Program-made: the position numbers and the translations under genes
The notes under the pieces: generated by a model
Database searches by the model: none
What the model saw: only the letters and a program-made list of their open reading frames with translations
What the model was told of the DNA's origin: nothing
Shown: positions 49,613 to 61,720 of the stretch, one piece after another
Numbering within the stretch: position 1 is the stretch's first letter
Layout: every line of letters starts with the position of its first letter
Source of the DNA: Paralvinella palmiformis
Lineage: Eukaryota > Annelida > Polychaeta > Terebellida > Alvinellidae
NCBI GenBank assembly: GCA_025642065.1
Contig: JAODUP010000140.1
Location: forward strand, 62,001 to 126,000
Reading direction: 5' to 3'
Length of the DNA: 64,000 nt

Positions 49613-52600
49613 ATGTATATATATATATCATTATTAACATCTACCACAGATGAGGAGCCTGATGATACAGAGTCAGATGATGAGGATGATGAGGAAGATG
49701 AGGTACATATGATATTGCTTTCTTAAATATATTAATTATGTTTTTTATGTTATGATTTTAACATGTCTGTGAAGAGTCCTTTGCCATTTGATGATTAATT
49801 TACTTGCATTCTGTTCTTGACATTTCCTGTAAATAATGGTTTTATTATTGCCTTAACTGCTGGACAGTATCATATCTCCACCTTGAAGCTATGTTAATAA
49901 TTAATATTATAGCATCGTGTATTCATTGAACCATCAAGGTAGTCATTGGAAGCCAACAACTACTTCCAAACAGCCAGGAATTTGACCCAAAGCACCTGGT
50001 GGCCTTTTCTTTGGTTACTCTTTAATATTGTACATTGATATGTGCAGCTTGGCTACATGCTGTCATCCAGTTTCATTCTACTGGTAATTATTGCCAATAC
50101 TATAAACTATATAACACCATTTCTGTTGCTGATATTTGAAGGAGGATCAAGATGCCATGGAAGCTGACTTAGACAAGGCTGAGATTATCAAAGCACAAAG
50201 TGGAGAGATGTCCGGAGATAGGTTACTGAACTCTCATTACATAAATACAGCATCATCAGCAAGTACACGCAAAAAGGTTTGTCACGAAGTTAAAATAAAG
50301 ATTTGACATTCAGTTAAAATCGGTGTACTTGCAGTGACAGTAACTCCCAGCAAAAGCTATTATTGGCTGGTTTTAGTTAATGCAATAGCTAAAAAGCATA
50401 TTTCTTGTATAGCATACAGATATGGTTACTGCACAAGAGGATTTGCTGAGACGACCTGTAACACCAAGTCACCTACGAGGGGCAGAACAGCATGTAGTTC
50501 ATATTCAGCCTCGATCCAGGTTTTTATGACACTTATTTATTCTAAGCAAAACATTGGCTTCAATTCAGACAACAATGTATATTTTGCTCATATTCATGCA
50601 ATGAGTACTTTCACATTAGTTGCTGTAACATTACTATTGTGGTTATAGAGCATCGTTGAATGATTATCGTCCAACTTAATTTGCATTATTTTACATATTT
50701 AGACCTCATACTGGAAAATCTCGGTAAGATCTCAATTTGCTCCATGAAACAGAATTTTGTATCAAATCCATTAACATATAACACATTGGTTCCTTGGTAA
50801 TTCTAGCAAAATAGTAAAACTATTCCCAGACTAATAGGCTTTGTGTGATGTGGTTTATAATATATGTTTGCTGTGATTCTGTGTGACATTCTTTCCAAAT
50901 AGAGTCTCTTTAATATTCAGTTTACAAATCGGTACAAACAATAATAACAAATGGTCTGCCTCTAATACACAGTGGAATTAATTTTGTGTCTAAACTGTTT
51001 TCATTTGTGTGATGTAGTAATGTTTAGTATGTGTGGACATTTATGTTTCTAGAAACCTACATAAAGCCAAATTAATTCCTATTTTAAAATAGAAGAGTAA
51101 ATATGTTTTCTCTGTTTCCTTCTGTTGAAGTGTATCTTCTAGTCAGTATGTATATGACTTCGATTTTGAGCCTGAAAGTTCTAGGTAAATATGACAAAAT
51201 CTTTACCTCGGTACTCTTTATTGCCTGGCTGCCTGTTAGTGGTAAATCCGTCTAGCTGTACAATACCGGAGCGTAGTTCAGTTAATCAAACACTGTCTCA
51301 ATGTTTTATTCAAATTATTACTATTATAAGTATATAGTTAGATATGTGGGATCACACTCGGCCTTCATCGGTTTGTGTCCTTATTTCATCATATTTCATT
51401 AAGTGAATTATGTTGTTTATGTTGATTTTAGTTTGTTGATTCCAATAATTAAAACAAAATATTAAATTCTTTGTTTCACTTTTGTGCATGGAAAATATTC
51501 AGTAAGCTTCTACTGTTTATATCGATGTCATTCCTTAAGTTTCCTTTAATAGAATTTCAATTTTTTTTTTTTTCCTTCACTGGTGTACTATGATCATTTT
51601 ATTGATTGAAGGAGATACCTCTAAGCATTCTGATAGTGAGATGCGCTCACCGTATATATACTCGATTATAGGCCGCACGCGTGTATAAGACGCACCAGGT
51701 TTTTGGACCAATAAACCCCCCTAGAGTCGAACCCGTGTATAAGATGCACTAAAATCAGCAAATTTATTCGAAACCCAAAAATTGTATCTGTTCATGTGTC
51801 ATCATACATGTCGTCACCTTCTTCGTCCGAGTCAGTGTCAGATTTGTTATGCTGTTCATCCCAATATATATCATTTTTCGTGCCATCTAAATCATTGCTG
51901 ATAGAGCACTTCTTGAACGATTTGGTAATAATGCCAGGGTCGATTTAATCCCAGGCCATTTTCATCCACTGTGTGAAGATAGGTAACAATGGCCGCTTCA
52001 GGTTGTCTGCTGCTGTACATTCGTTTCCGTAATGCTGTTTGAAGTAGTTTATTAGTAGTTCTCATATGCCAGCTTTGGAAGTAATTAACACGTTGTTTGC
52101 TGTAATCATTTTCCTTCGATGTGACTTCTATGGTCATTGTTTGCGTGGCCACATTTGCCGTTCCGTTCAATTACACACGCTCACACAGTTTGATAGTAAT
52201 GACACGTCTTAGATAGACAGACCAAAAATAAAATCTGCCTCTACTAGTTTATGGAGGCGGCCCTATTGGTCATAGTGCGGCCATTTTCATATCACAGCTG
52301 ATTTGGACCTACACCTTTTGTAGGATCAGGCTGGCATACTTTTCTGGATTCCTGTGCTATCTGGATCCCTGTGCATCAAACAGATTAATTGCGATCCGGA
52401 TCATTTGACACTCCTAAATAATAAATTATGAGCTGGCCGTTCCCAGATGGCCTTGATACCAGCGACAGTCTGACCCTGACTACATTACCTATAAATTATT
52501 ACTTGACAACAGGCCAACACCTGGCAGTTATGACGATTAAGTTTGGCTTCGAAAGACAACAGCGAAAACACACCTAATTAATTTGTTTGTTGTTCAGATA

Positions 52601-54664
52601 TTTATTATTAATGTTGTAAAACAATATTGTCATATTTCCCCGTAAATTATGCCAAATATTACCTTCTCTTTTAGTCTGACCCATGTATAAGACGCACTCG
52701 CTTTTGACGGCGATTTCGTAGTATCAAAAGTGCGGCCTATACACGAGTATATACGGTACTTCTTTGTACATTGTATAATAAGAATAATATTCTATGAAAA
52801 GATGTGAAAACGTTCTATGTCTATTGTTATATATAATAAGTTCGTACATTTATACATTGTAATAATGAAGGGAGTAAAAATAAACTCTACAGATTAATAG
52901 TTTTTATTGTTAATTAAATATACAACATCTCATCAGTTATTACAGAAATGTGTATTATCAAAGATAGTACTGTGAATATGAACTTGAAGATTAGTGACTT
53001 AAATGATTTGTATGTGTAAATGTTCCTATAGTCTCTAAGCTGGCACTATTTATTTATTTTGTACGTAATATTATTGAATATAGTGTATTGATTAATAGCA
53101 TGAATAAATCATGATTATGTTGTTTATTCTGTTTCAAGTACACAATGAAATGACTATATTCTCCAAATGTTGTTTTGGTTTTCAGGCCACCAACAGGTCT
53201 TTCTTCATCATCAAGATCTGGATCCAGACACAGAGGTGACATTCATCGACCTCCAACACGTAGTGGCAGTCGACCTGGAACACAAGAAGATACACCAAGA
53301 CCACTATCTGTTGGTCAGTATCTACAGTAACGACAAATGAGGCTTGTAAAGATATTTCACTCTATGTATTTCCTTTTTGATATTTTCATCTTATTGTTGA
53401 CAACATTAAGAAAAAGGATGTTGATGGCCATTGTTAATGTAAGAATGTGATAGTTTTTGTTAGTAAATGTTTGACCCAGTATTACCATTTTATATATCTA
53501 AAAGTAATTAGTTAGGTAATTTAACAATAACAAAACAAGTTGACAAGTGAGCGGAGAATTCTGATAGTCCACCAAATCTGTTAATGCTCTATTTTAAATA
53601 GTGTATTACTGATCACATAATGGTAATGGGTAAAAAGAAAGTACTATGGATATGAATAGAATTATCATAGTTATATAAATGCTATAAATATCTGTTATTT
53701 TATTTAATGGAGATATTTTTTGTTCGTTTTACATTAGCAAGTGATGTTGGTATTTCTTATGATAATAATAATTGGAAGTAATAATGATAATAGACAATGA
53801 CCAGAATATTATATATTGTTGCTGTCCTCCTCTGCAGTAATGAAAAGCTTTGTTCTGCCAAGAATAATTTGTAATATGTTATTGCTTCTAGCTTCTGATC
53901 CTGAGGCATCTGACATCGTGTCTAAGGCAATGGGCAATGGCAAAAAAGTTGCTAAAGCAGTAGATAGCAAGCATGTTAAACCATCAAGGAAGGCATTAGA
54001 AAATATACATGGTGATGCTGAGTAAGTGATTGATGTGTGAAGGTATTATTTGTTATGTTTAGCACATGATCAGATTTGTTTCAAATGCCTCTCTCAGAAT
54101 TCTGATGACACACATTTTTAAGTTCTTAACATAAACAGAAAATTTCAAAATCATTTGATGACCGTACTATATGTTTGTTTATTTATAGCTTGAATGAGTA
54201 CAGTGCAGCATTTGGTACACGTCCTAGGATTGCACGAACTCCTGATGTTGGAGGACGTCCAACAAGCCGTGGCTCAATAGGAGATGGTCCTACACCTCAA
54301 CCAAAATACTCTGACTCCCTTCCAACACCACGACCTGGATCTGGAGGCAGAGTATCAAGCAGTAAGTTTAATTCACATAATAAGCAGTTTATCTTTGATG
54401 ATGTTCTTGTGCTGATATCTTGTTAAGCATCACTCACTCACTAAGTTTTACTATCTGTAGTTTTCTGTGACACAAGTAAATTTAATTCTTTGTGCATTGT
54501 CGATGTTCTATTGTAATAATATTGATTTCATAATGTGTGTAAATTTTTGAAGACTGCAGCGACTATTTGAAATGTATTTTAAAGGTCCAGGTCCAAAAAC
54601 ACCAGCTAGTCCTAGTACCAGAAGGCCACGGACCAAAAGTACCAGTCGAGGCAAAGTGCGATGA
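40186..54664 (+). CDS. ARMC9: ARMC9, LisH and armadillo-repeat ciliary-base protein (complete)
   Basis: Exons: 40186-40239, 40471-40596, 41928-42092, 42623-42769, 44577-44669, 44902-44929, 45100-45179, 45312-45386, 45611-45738, 46405-46519, 46672-46767, 47861-47951, 48209-48332, 48576-48715, 48950-49026, 49129-49203, 49331-49421, 49650-49702, 50142-50276, 50413-50519, [50703-50723], [51131-51184], 53186-53313, 53892-54021, 54189-54361, 54585-54664. All phases fit. The product is 836 residues, or 861 with the bracketed exons (human 818). A LisH motif ([17 protein letters not shown]) is N-terminal. Segments such as [41 protein letters not shown] and EFIIKQLNS closely match vertebrate ARMC9. An acidic run and then a Ser/Pro/Arg tail follow. 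In vertebrates ARMC9 acts at the basal body with TOGARAM1 and is mutated in Joubert syndrome. Confidence 0.93.
44510..44549. repeat. (AT)n microsatellite 27 bp before ARMC9 exon 5
   Basis: About 40 bp of AT dinucleotides directly upstream of the exon 5 acceptor at 44577, overlapping the zone where a branch point should lie. Confidence 0.95.
44902..44929 (+). other. ARMC9: 28-nt ARMC9 exon 6
   Basis: This short exon joins phase 0 to phase 1 and codes KGGSAKTSR. Upstream acceptors (44877-44890) give stops in frame, so 44902 is the only start that fits. It lies where vertebrate ARMC9 has a longer, variable linker. Confidence 0.6.
46266..46320. repeat. (AC)n(AT)n(GT)n palindromic microsatellite
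   Basis: AC, AT and GT dinucleotide runs follow in an order that makes the whole self-complementary, so it could extrude a cruciform. It lies in the intron before ARMC9 exon 10. Confidence 0.9.
46825..46878. repeat. (TG)n microsatellite
   Basis: About 50 bp of TG dinucleotides in the intron after ARMC9 exon 11. Confidence 0.95.
46947..47752. mobile_element. non-autonomous hAT-like element inside a TA microsatellite
   Basis: The left end reads GGGGTGACTGAACTAC then TACTTGAGTAGAAGTAAAAG. The right end on the other strand reads AAAACTACTTCC and TTTACTTAAGTAG. ACTTGAGTA/AAGTAAAA repeats at both ends are typical of hAT-derived elements. TA dinucleotide runs abut both sides (46917-46945 and 47758-47790), as if it had split one microsatellite. 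The interior frames are not recognised. It lies in an ARMC9 intron. Confidence 0.55.
49582..49629. repeat. (TG)n(AT)n tract just before ARMC9 exon 18
   Basis: TG dinucleotides end 39 bp and AT dinucleotides about 20 bp before the exon at 49650. Confidence 0.95.
50703..50723 (+). other. ARMC9: candidate 21-nt cassette microexon of ARMC9
   Basis: Flanked by TTTAG and GTAAGA, it keeps phase 2 on both sides. Through it the protein gains Arg-Pro-His-Thr-Gly-Lys-Ser. Skipping leaves the frame intact. Confidence 0.45.
51131..51184 (+). other. ARMC9: candidate 54-nt cassette exon of ARMC9
   Basis: A strong pyrimidine tract ends in GAAG and the exon is followed by GTAAAT. Phase 2 is kept on both sides. 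It codes [17 protein letters not shown], an acidic and aromatic insert in the basic Ser/Pro tail. A nested acceptor (TTCTAG) would give a 42-nt version. Confidence 0.45.
51651..52756 (-). mobile_element. internally deleted pogo/Tigger-type DNA transposon
   Basis: Terminal inverted repeats CCGTATATACTCG (right) and CCGTATATATACTCG (left) continue into AGGCCGCAC and GTATAAGACGCAC. A TA follows the right end; the left has CA. On the minus strand near 51810-51960 the frame reads [17 protein letters not shown], then YWDE and an acidic end. This is the C-terminal signature of pogo/Tigger/Jerky-type transposases (SFKKCGI...DGTEDD). One stop lies just upstream. The DDE core is absent from 1.1 kb, so it is non-autonomous. 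It lies between the last cassette exon and exon 53186 of ARMC9. Confidence 0.7.
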
Positions 54665-55976
54665 TTAAAAAATAATTGTAACTCATCTCATTTTAAGTTA
54701 AATGTACACTCTGTTGTTAGTAACTTTATATATATTTTGTTACACATTTATGAATATTTACCAAATTTTTACACTTGCTGACCATTAATATTTTTCATTA
54801 TGTTTTTGTTCACATTAAGTAGAGCATGTCTTCTGATGCCATATGAACAGTGATATTAGTATAAGTGATATGTATAATGATATTTTCTCATTGTAAGAAC
54901 TGTACCTATTTCAACTGTGCCAAATCTTCCAGTCCTCTATCAGGTAACAGAGAAATTATTTGGATTAGGTGAATACATGCATACTTCTCACATTCTATTC
55001 ACCAACTTTATTGAATAACATTACTATGTCATTTTATTGTGTTACTTAAGAATGTAATATGGATGTGACATGAAGTATGTGCAGATAATGCCATTTCCAT
55101 ACATGTTTGGAGCTGACCTCCCATGTTAATTCAGAAAAATGCATTCAATGGATATTTTGATGACACTTGATTTCAAATAATCATGATAGGTTTATATCCA
55201 ATTATCCGAGTAACATATTCTGTGTGCAGAATATTTTGTTCAGTAATTAGTATTGGTAGAAAAGAAAACAATTTTATTTCTGAAAAAAAAATTAAGTATA
55301 GGTAACAAGTTGTAGCAATATGATACAAGTTTGTATTCTGTTGCTACGAGGTGGATGGATTATGAGTACCCTTTGAAAATATAGTCTTTTTCACCAAATT
55401 GTATAAGAATTTCTGTCATTATACTAGAAGAGGTTGAAATGACTCCGATGAAATATTTCACCAAATTGTATATGATTTTTGTCATTATATTATATTAAAA
55501 AGGTTGAAATGACTAATGAAATTGAAACTTTCTAATTTAATTAGTTCAAATATTAAGCCAAAATTATGCTCTCACTATCAGTTGTACTGCCATGGTTAAT
55601 ATGAAGCCAATGATTTTATGTCGAGTCCTTGTTAATCGTCTGTTTTTCACCTAGTTGTATATTAATGTTTATTGTATTGGATGTAACTGTGATATGTTAA
55701 GGGATTGTTATAATTGTAAATAAGCACTTCTAAATATCAAGTATCTTATGAGTCATTTCCTGCAATTTGTTGTTTATTGGTTTTACTTCACCTGTTCATC
55801 ATTTATAAAATTCCATTATCTACATCTTACCTAATGGTATATATGTCAAGAACTATTTGTATAAATGTCTGCACACATGTTTGTTTACTTAAGCATATCA
55901 CTGGTGTTATAAATAATCATATCACTTTTATTGTTACAGCTCTGTTGTGATTGAAATGTTTTTATGGGTGCTATAA

Positions 55977-55982
55977 AATAAA
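55977..55982 (+). terminator. candidate ARMC9 polyadenylation signal
   Basis: AATAAA about 1.3 kb after the stop codon. No canonical AATAAA was noticed nearer the stop. Confidence 0.35.
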
Positions 55983-56184
55983 AGTTAGCTAGAAAGTTAA
56001 TCCTTACGTGTCTCTTTATAGAAGTATATGACTATAACTGCATGTAAAAATTGATTCAGAATCTTATTGTCTACAGGATTCATTTAGTAAATGTATGTAA
56101 TGTAATACTTTTTGGTGTTTCCATTTCATTCTTGAATCTTTGTTGTTGCATTAATACAAATTCATTGTGGTGTTTCTTTCTAAG

Positions 56185-56186
<2 letters not shown>

Positions 56187-56222
<36 letters not shown>

Positions 56223-56289
56223 TAGTTGTATTTCCAATAAATAATTTCATTGAGATGTTTTATGCATATGTGTGTGTGTGTGTGTGTGT
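56187..56289. repeat. (AT)n and (TG)n microsatellites
   Basis: About 34 bp of AT dinucleotides, 48 bp of unique sequence, then about 20 bp of TG dinucleotides. Confidence 0.9.
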
Positions 56290-56589
56290 TAATGCTGTTC
56301 ATTGTGTATACATATATAAATACAAAATATTAAAGTTAGATTAGTCACAGACATCTGCTTGGTTTCCATCTTGCTAGAAGGAATACCCCGGTACATGAAG
56401 TGACAATGTATGCTTTACACTATCATCTTGGCTGAAAAAGGTATAAAGCAACTGCACTGTAGAGAAGAAATTATAAAAGCTTCTTGACAGCAGTCAACAG
56501 CAATTCGGCCTACCAGATTGCGTGAATGAGCTGTACATGGCACATATATTTATATAGAATTTATATTTTAATTAATATAGACAGAGTTG

Positions 56590-56700
56590 CTCGATGCGCT
56601 GTATAAATTATTAGCGTCAGCAGGACTCGAACCTCCATGTGTAGTAGCGCTTGGATGCAGGCTGCCTTGTGTCACTTCAAATATTATTTTAGCAAGTTTG
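56590..56700 (-). repeat. tRNA-derived SINE head, third family
   Basis: On the minus strand, AAGGCAGCCTGCATCCAAGCG (A-box region) is followed by ATGGAGGTTCGAGTCCTGC (clear B box). The rest reads through GCGCATCGAGCAACTCTGTC. It adjoins the 3' end of the antisense LINE at 56765. Confidence 0.5.
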
Positions 56701-56764
56701 AAGTGATTTCTTTTGTGCCGTAAACCATTTACCATTTCTGTGGTGGCACCCTTCTCTTGATGCC

Positions 56765-58560
56765 CTAATGCTTAATTTGCCTAATCAGCCCTGATTGTGA
56801 TACATGTATTGCAAACATTTGCTGTCGGTCACTCGGTCTCTCTGCTGTGAAAGTGATAACCATGAGTCGGTCTCTCGGCTTCAAGTTTCTCTTGATGGTA
56901 TCATTGGACCAGAGATGAGGGCGCCCTCTCTTTCTGTGACCAGAAGAAAGTTGAGAGTAGAGAACCTGCTTTGGTAGATTGTCTGGTGACATCCTCATGA
57001 GATGTCCAGTCCACCGGAGATTCTTTCTGATCAGAAGATCTATAGATGACAGCCCTGTCCGTTCGACTATTTCCTTGTTTGTCACTTTTTTCCATCCCGG
57101 TTATTCTCATGATCGAACGTAGAACGTAGACCTTTAACCCGCATGGCCCTGTTCTGGCGTAGTCGGACGAAAGATGCACTAGCTTTGGCCATCCTCCTCT
57201 GTATTTCATCATCAATGCATCCATTACTTGATATAGTGCTTCCGAGGTCGGTGAATTCCAGAACAGAGTTCAGCTTGTTTCCATCAACCATGATAGCCTC
57301 CTCTCTGGTTCTTGTAGAGTTGGGTTGGTACAACACCTCGGTCTTCTTGATGTTAATCTTCAGGTGGAACATCTTGACGCATCGGAGAAAGCATCCACTA
57401 TTTTCTGCATCTCTTCAGCAGAGTGTGCAACTAGTGCACTGTCATCTGCGAATAGCAGCTCTCTCGTCAGTATCCGAGTAGTGTTGGTCTTAGCTCTGAA
57501 GTGTGCTACGATGAATAGGTCAGCGCTCTGTCTGGACCGTATGTAGACGCCATCCCCCATGCCGCGGAAAGTCTCATCGAGCATTGCTGATAGGAAGATG
57601 GAGAAGAACGTGGGGGCCAGTACACAACCTTCCTTGACCCCATTTGTGACACTGAACGATTCCGAGACTTCCCCTCCAACACTAACATTCGCCATCATTT
57701 TGGCATGTAGTGCCTCGATCATTGTTGTGAACATCTCTGGGCAGCCATACTTCCTCAGTAGCTGTCATAGTCTGATCCTCCCAACTGTATCGAACACCAT
57801 ACTGAAGTCCACAAATACTATGTACAGTGGTCGATCCTGTTCAATGCACTTTTCTTGTAGCTGTCTGAGACAAATATGATATCCACGTTGCTGCGATTTC
57901 CTCTGAAGCCACATTGTGTCTTCGGAACTACTTCTGGTGTTATGTGGGTAGATAGTCTGTTGAGGAGGATCCTGGAGAAGATTTTATCTGCTATGGAAAG
58001 AAGAGAAATTCCCCTATAGTTCCCACAATCTGTTCGATCACCTTTCTTGTAGATGGTTACAATGCTGGCATTCTTCCATGCTTGTGGTACAGAACCCACC
58101 TCCCAGGCATTGGTGATTAGTTGGTGCAGTCTGCTGAACAAATTGTCTTCTCCGTGCTTCCATACTTCTGCAGGAATTCCATCTCCTCCGGGTGCTTTGC
58201 CATCTTTCAGGCTGGCGATTGTTCTAGCCATCTCATCCATGGTTGGAATCTCATCGAGGCTTGTCTTAGTAATGCGCTGCCGAATGTTGACCAGGGCTTC
58301 GTGACCTATGTCACCAGGGACGTTGAGTATATTTTGGAAATGTTCACTCAACCTTGCCACAATTCTCTTGCTGTCAGAGAATGTTTCCATTCCATCTGTT
58401 GATTTCAGGTAAACGGGTCCCTTTTTGGGGGGATCCCCACACTTCCTTCAGTCCATTAGAAGCTTTTCATGTTGTTTCTGTCAGCAGCTATCTGCAGCTC
58501 TTCTGCCTTCATTTCGGCAGTACAAGCAATTAATTAGACTTTAATAGATGTAATTGTACT
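56765..58560 (-). pseudogene. non-LTR retrotransposon reverse transcriptase, broken
   Basis: Minus-strand pieces in order: GKAPGGDGIPAEVWKHG, VTIYKKGDRTDCGNYRGISL, QCGFRGNRSNVDIIF, then SVTNGVKEGCVLAPTFFSIF, ELLFADDSALVAHS (the catalytic box), KKTEVLYQP, STISSNGCIDDEIQRRMAKA. A gap follows, then VTNKEIVERTG and LRWTGHLMRM. Frames change at least three times and the segment between the thumb and LRWTGH is deleted. No endonuclease is visible upstream. The type is common in mollusc and fish genomes; I do not assign the clade. Confidence 0.75.
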
Positions 58561-58599
58561 GGCAGGGTGATAGGAGAACCATCATCATGTCTGTATCTG

Positions 58600-59290
58600 G
58601 TGCTTGATTTGTGTTCTCATCATTACAAATGTGTAAAATATACTCTCAGATTGAATAATGTCCGAGCCGGATCCAAAGTAAGCAAAATGATCTAGGTAAC
58701 ATCAAAAAAATATCAAAATAGATAACAAGCTTATTTCATGAAGTATATTATGTGGTGTATTTCATGTACAAAAAATCTTGTTCGTGTATTCTGTCATCTT
58801 TTTTAAAAGGTACGCTAAAAGTTCCAATGTGATTCCGAGCACATGTTCGTTAGTTTACTTGAATTGGCGCGAAATCGTGATCTCGCCTATTAAGTCAGAA
58901 GGTAGCATGTCTATAACCAGAGAGCTTATATATAAAAAGTTTTGCTGTTACTCATTCGCCTGGACAGGATTTAGTAGCTATCTTGGAATATGTTAAAGGA
59001 CAGAAAAAAAATTTTAATTACAAATTAATCTATACAAATTCATATGTGCTATATCATATGTATTCTTTTGCAGAAACATGATAACAAATATACAATAAAG
59101 AATTTTTGACGCGGATATAATATAACCCAACATTCAATGAATTTATTTCAGAATATAAAATTCCATATACATATGAATCACGATACAGCGAAGTATATAA
59201 TACACAACAAATTATAAACAAATTATAAATTGAGTATTTTCGTCCATTTAGCACAAGAGCTAGAATGATAATAAAACAAACTAGAAACAA
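58600..59290. other. spacer between two LINE relics
   Basis: AT-rich sequence with short open frames on both strands that match no family I know. No repeat boundaries are evident. Confidence 0.4.
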
Positions 59291-59369
59291 TACATTGTAC
59301 TAGCACCTGAACGTGTTTTAAAACTATAAACGTTTTTTGCGAACCAGCACCCCAAATGAATCAATATTA

Positions 59370-61455
59370 TTATTGAACATAAAATGCATGGATACTGTCC
59401 CCACTTAAAATACCAAATAATTTTCTGTATATATTATTAAAGACCACTACAACACACTTATATGTATACTGTTTATACGTTGACCACAAATGACAGCCAT
59501 AGGCATTGCAAAGGAATGATCTAAATAATTTTACTTTAATACTGGAGGAAAATGTTTTGAAGCATGAAATATTTGGTTTGAAACACATACACTTCGTCCT
59601 TTTCTCATTAAAAATAATAGAATTTGAAACAGGAAAGTCAGCACATATATCAAGCACTTCCTGTAGAGCTGTAGGTGAGGGAGCTACGATACAGGGATCA
59701 TCCGCGTACATTAAATGATTTATGATCATGCCATTCATACTACAACCAATATAACTCATCCATGTATATATTAAACAACACAGGTGACATAATTCCACCC
59801 TGTCTTACACCATTAGACACAGTAAAGAAAAGAATTGGTTACCCCAACATACACAAAATGTGTGTTGACAATACCAAAATATGAGAAGACGAATCATAGT
59901 AACATCAATATTACATTTAATAAGTTTCTTAAAGAGACACCAATGGTTAATACAATCAAATGATTTTGAAGCATCAAGATAACAAATATATACTGGACTA
60001 GAGCATTGATTATAATATTCTGTTATCTGATTGAGAGCGTACACACATGTCTGTACCATGTTTACTTTTAAATCCAAAATGATTACTAGAAATTTCCAAC
60101 TGAAACAGTAGTCTATCCAACAATAAGAGTTCCAAGATCTTGGAAACAAACCAACTCCTGTAATTGCCCTTGTCTGTAATAAGACCCTTTTTATTCTTTA
60201 TAATAGGAACAATAATAGTCTCCATAAGCTTATAAGGTAAAATGGTTGTGTAGAAACATGGCATTAAACAACATTGATAACAAACCAGTAACCTTAGATT
60301 CTACATACTTAAAGTGTTCATCTTGCATCGAGTCAGTACCTACATTTTGCACATTTTAAGTTCATTAATTGTATGCTTCACATCTAGTGCAGAGAACCGA
60401 GAGAATACTGATTGTGAGTGTACAACATCATTCATAATAGATTCAACATAGGGTTGATTAGAAGTTTTTCCATTTGAGTTCAACAACTTGTAATAGTGGT
60501 CATACCACACCTTAGTTATATTATTTTCACCTGTAACACCATTTATTGTTGAGGGTAGAACATTACTACCAGTACGGTTCATCTTGCTAACTTCCTTCCA
60601 GAAACATAAATTATCATTTAATAGAAGCTTGTTTGCTAAAGCATCAGCTCGAGCTCGATCTTCAGTGGATTTGCAAAAACGCAAACATTGTTTGAATCTA
60701 GCACGTGATGAATTCATGATGTCATATATAGGTCCAAATCTCGCAGATCCTTAATGATACATATTGTGTATAGATAATTTATTATCTAAATTATGACATG
60801 ATATTTCATTGCAACTAAGCATGTCATAATCAAGAGTAATATTACACAACAACTAAGAGGTTTTATTGTGATATCCATCAATTGGAGGAGAATCGATGGA
60901 GAACCAATCAATACGTGGAATAAAATTACATTCGTTATGTTCCATAACATGGAAACACACTCACAGTTCAAAAGTAGCAATAGTGGGAGTTGGTCAGAAG
61001 ATCCAAAATTGTATCAATATGTTCTATGAGATCCCGACCAGGGCTGGTTGTAAGTATATGATCCAACCAGCTCACAGTATTGTGTGCAGAACTTGTAAAC
61101 GTGTATGAGTCCTTAGGAAGGTAGTCATAATCAGCCATTAAAATACCTCCATCATCACCAAATTTAGAACTACATTGGTTCTTGATGGTTACATTGGCAG
61201 TAAAGTCACCAATAACGTACACATATGGAGTAGGATATGTTTCACAAATATCATTAACTCTAGACAAATACTGCATAAAATCATCTGTATTATCAGCACA
61301 GTCAAATGGCATATAAATATTAACAAATAGCAGTTTAATTTCATCATTATTATTTTTAATAACAATCTCAATATCCAGAAGTCTTGCATCATCAAGATCC
61401 ACAATATTACAGTTCTCACCTAGAGATTTTCTCCATAATATACCTAGACCGCCTC
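59370..61455 (-). pseudogene. non-LTR retrotransposon with AP-endonuclease and RT, broken
   Basis: Minus strand from 61450: GGLGILWRKSLGENC, LLFVNIYMPFDC, YVYVIGDFTAN, SWLDHILTTS give an APE-type endonuclease. The central catalytic Asp is present but the usual GDFN reads GDFT. Then come SRARFKQCLRFCKS, WYDHYYKLLN, a degraded NYR box, CYLDASKSFDCINHWCLFKK and HLMYADDPCIVAPSPTALQE (RT catalytic box). FNEKRTKCMCFKP follows, fused by an internal deletion to IKVKLFRSF and NNIYRKLFGI. Stops and frame changes are frequent. It is a separate family from the one at 56.8-58.6 kb, with which it shares orientation. Confidence 0.75.
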
Positions 61456-61720
61456 ACCGCAATATCACGCTGGGTCTCTGGTCCGGGAAATGCTATATAA
61501 GCCAGTAGTGATGGACTCGTGAGCAATTGGTAAACCAGTGAATCAACCAGTGAATCAATAAGTGAATGAAGCAGTTACTAAATGAAGCAGAGCAGTTCGC
61601 ATCTCGATACCGACGCGTGTTAGATGATAGTCTTATTGTATAGTGGAAATAAACTCAGCTAGATGTAGCAGAAAAATACACCGAGTCTTCCGTATCCTGT
61701 GTGCGAAAAAACGCGCGAAT
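61456..61720 (+). repeat. LTR-like segment (possible solo LTR)
   Basis: Higher GC than its surroundings. It has a TATA box (CTATATAAG, about 61491), short CCAGTGAATCAA repeats and a polyadenylation-like GGAAATAAAC about 160 bp later, the usual order in an LTR. Its left edge cuts the endonuclease frame of the adjacent LINE. Neither TG...CA ends nor target duplication could be fixed. Confidence 0.35.

Larger units (their letters stand above)
54665..56345 (+). other. ARMC9 3' flank
   Basis: AT-rich sequence without coding signs, probably 3' UTR up to the AATAAA at 55977. (AT)n at 56187-56220 and (TG)n at 56269-56289 follow. Confidence 0.5.

Noticed and set aside
46266..49629. Regular repeats that could be mistaken for a CRISPR array
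   Set aside because: They are dinucleotide microsatellites in a eukaryotic gene; no spacer-repeat structure.
56051..56344. 97-residue plus-strand frame after ARMC9
   Set aside because: Its middle is translated (AT)n and (TG)n microsatellite; no conserved segment.
57143..58402. Several plus-strand open frames of 80-112 residues
   Set aside because: They are shadows opposite the antisense RT of the non-LTR element, which carries the conserved motifs.
58778..58996. 72-residue plus-strand frame between the two LINEs
   Set aside because: No family match, no splice or promoter context, and surrounded by relics.
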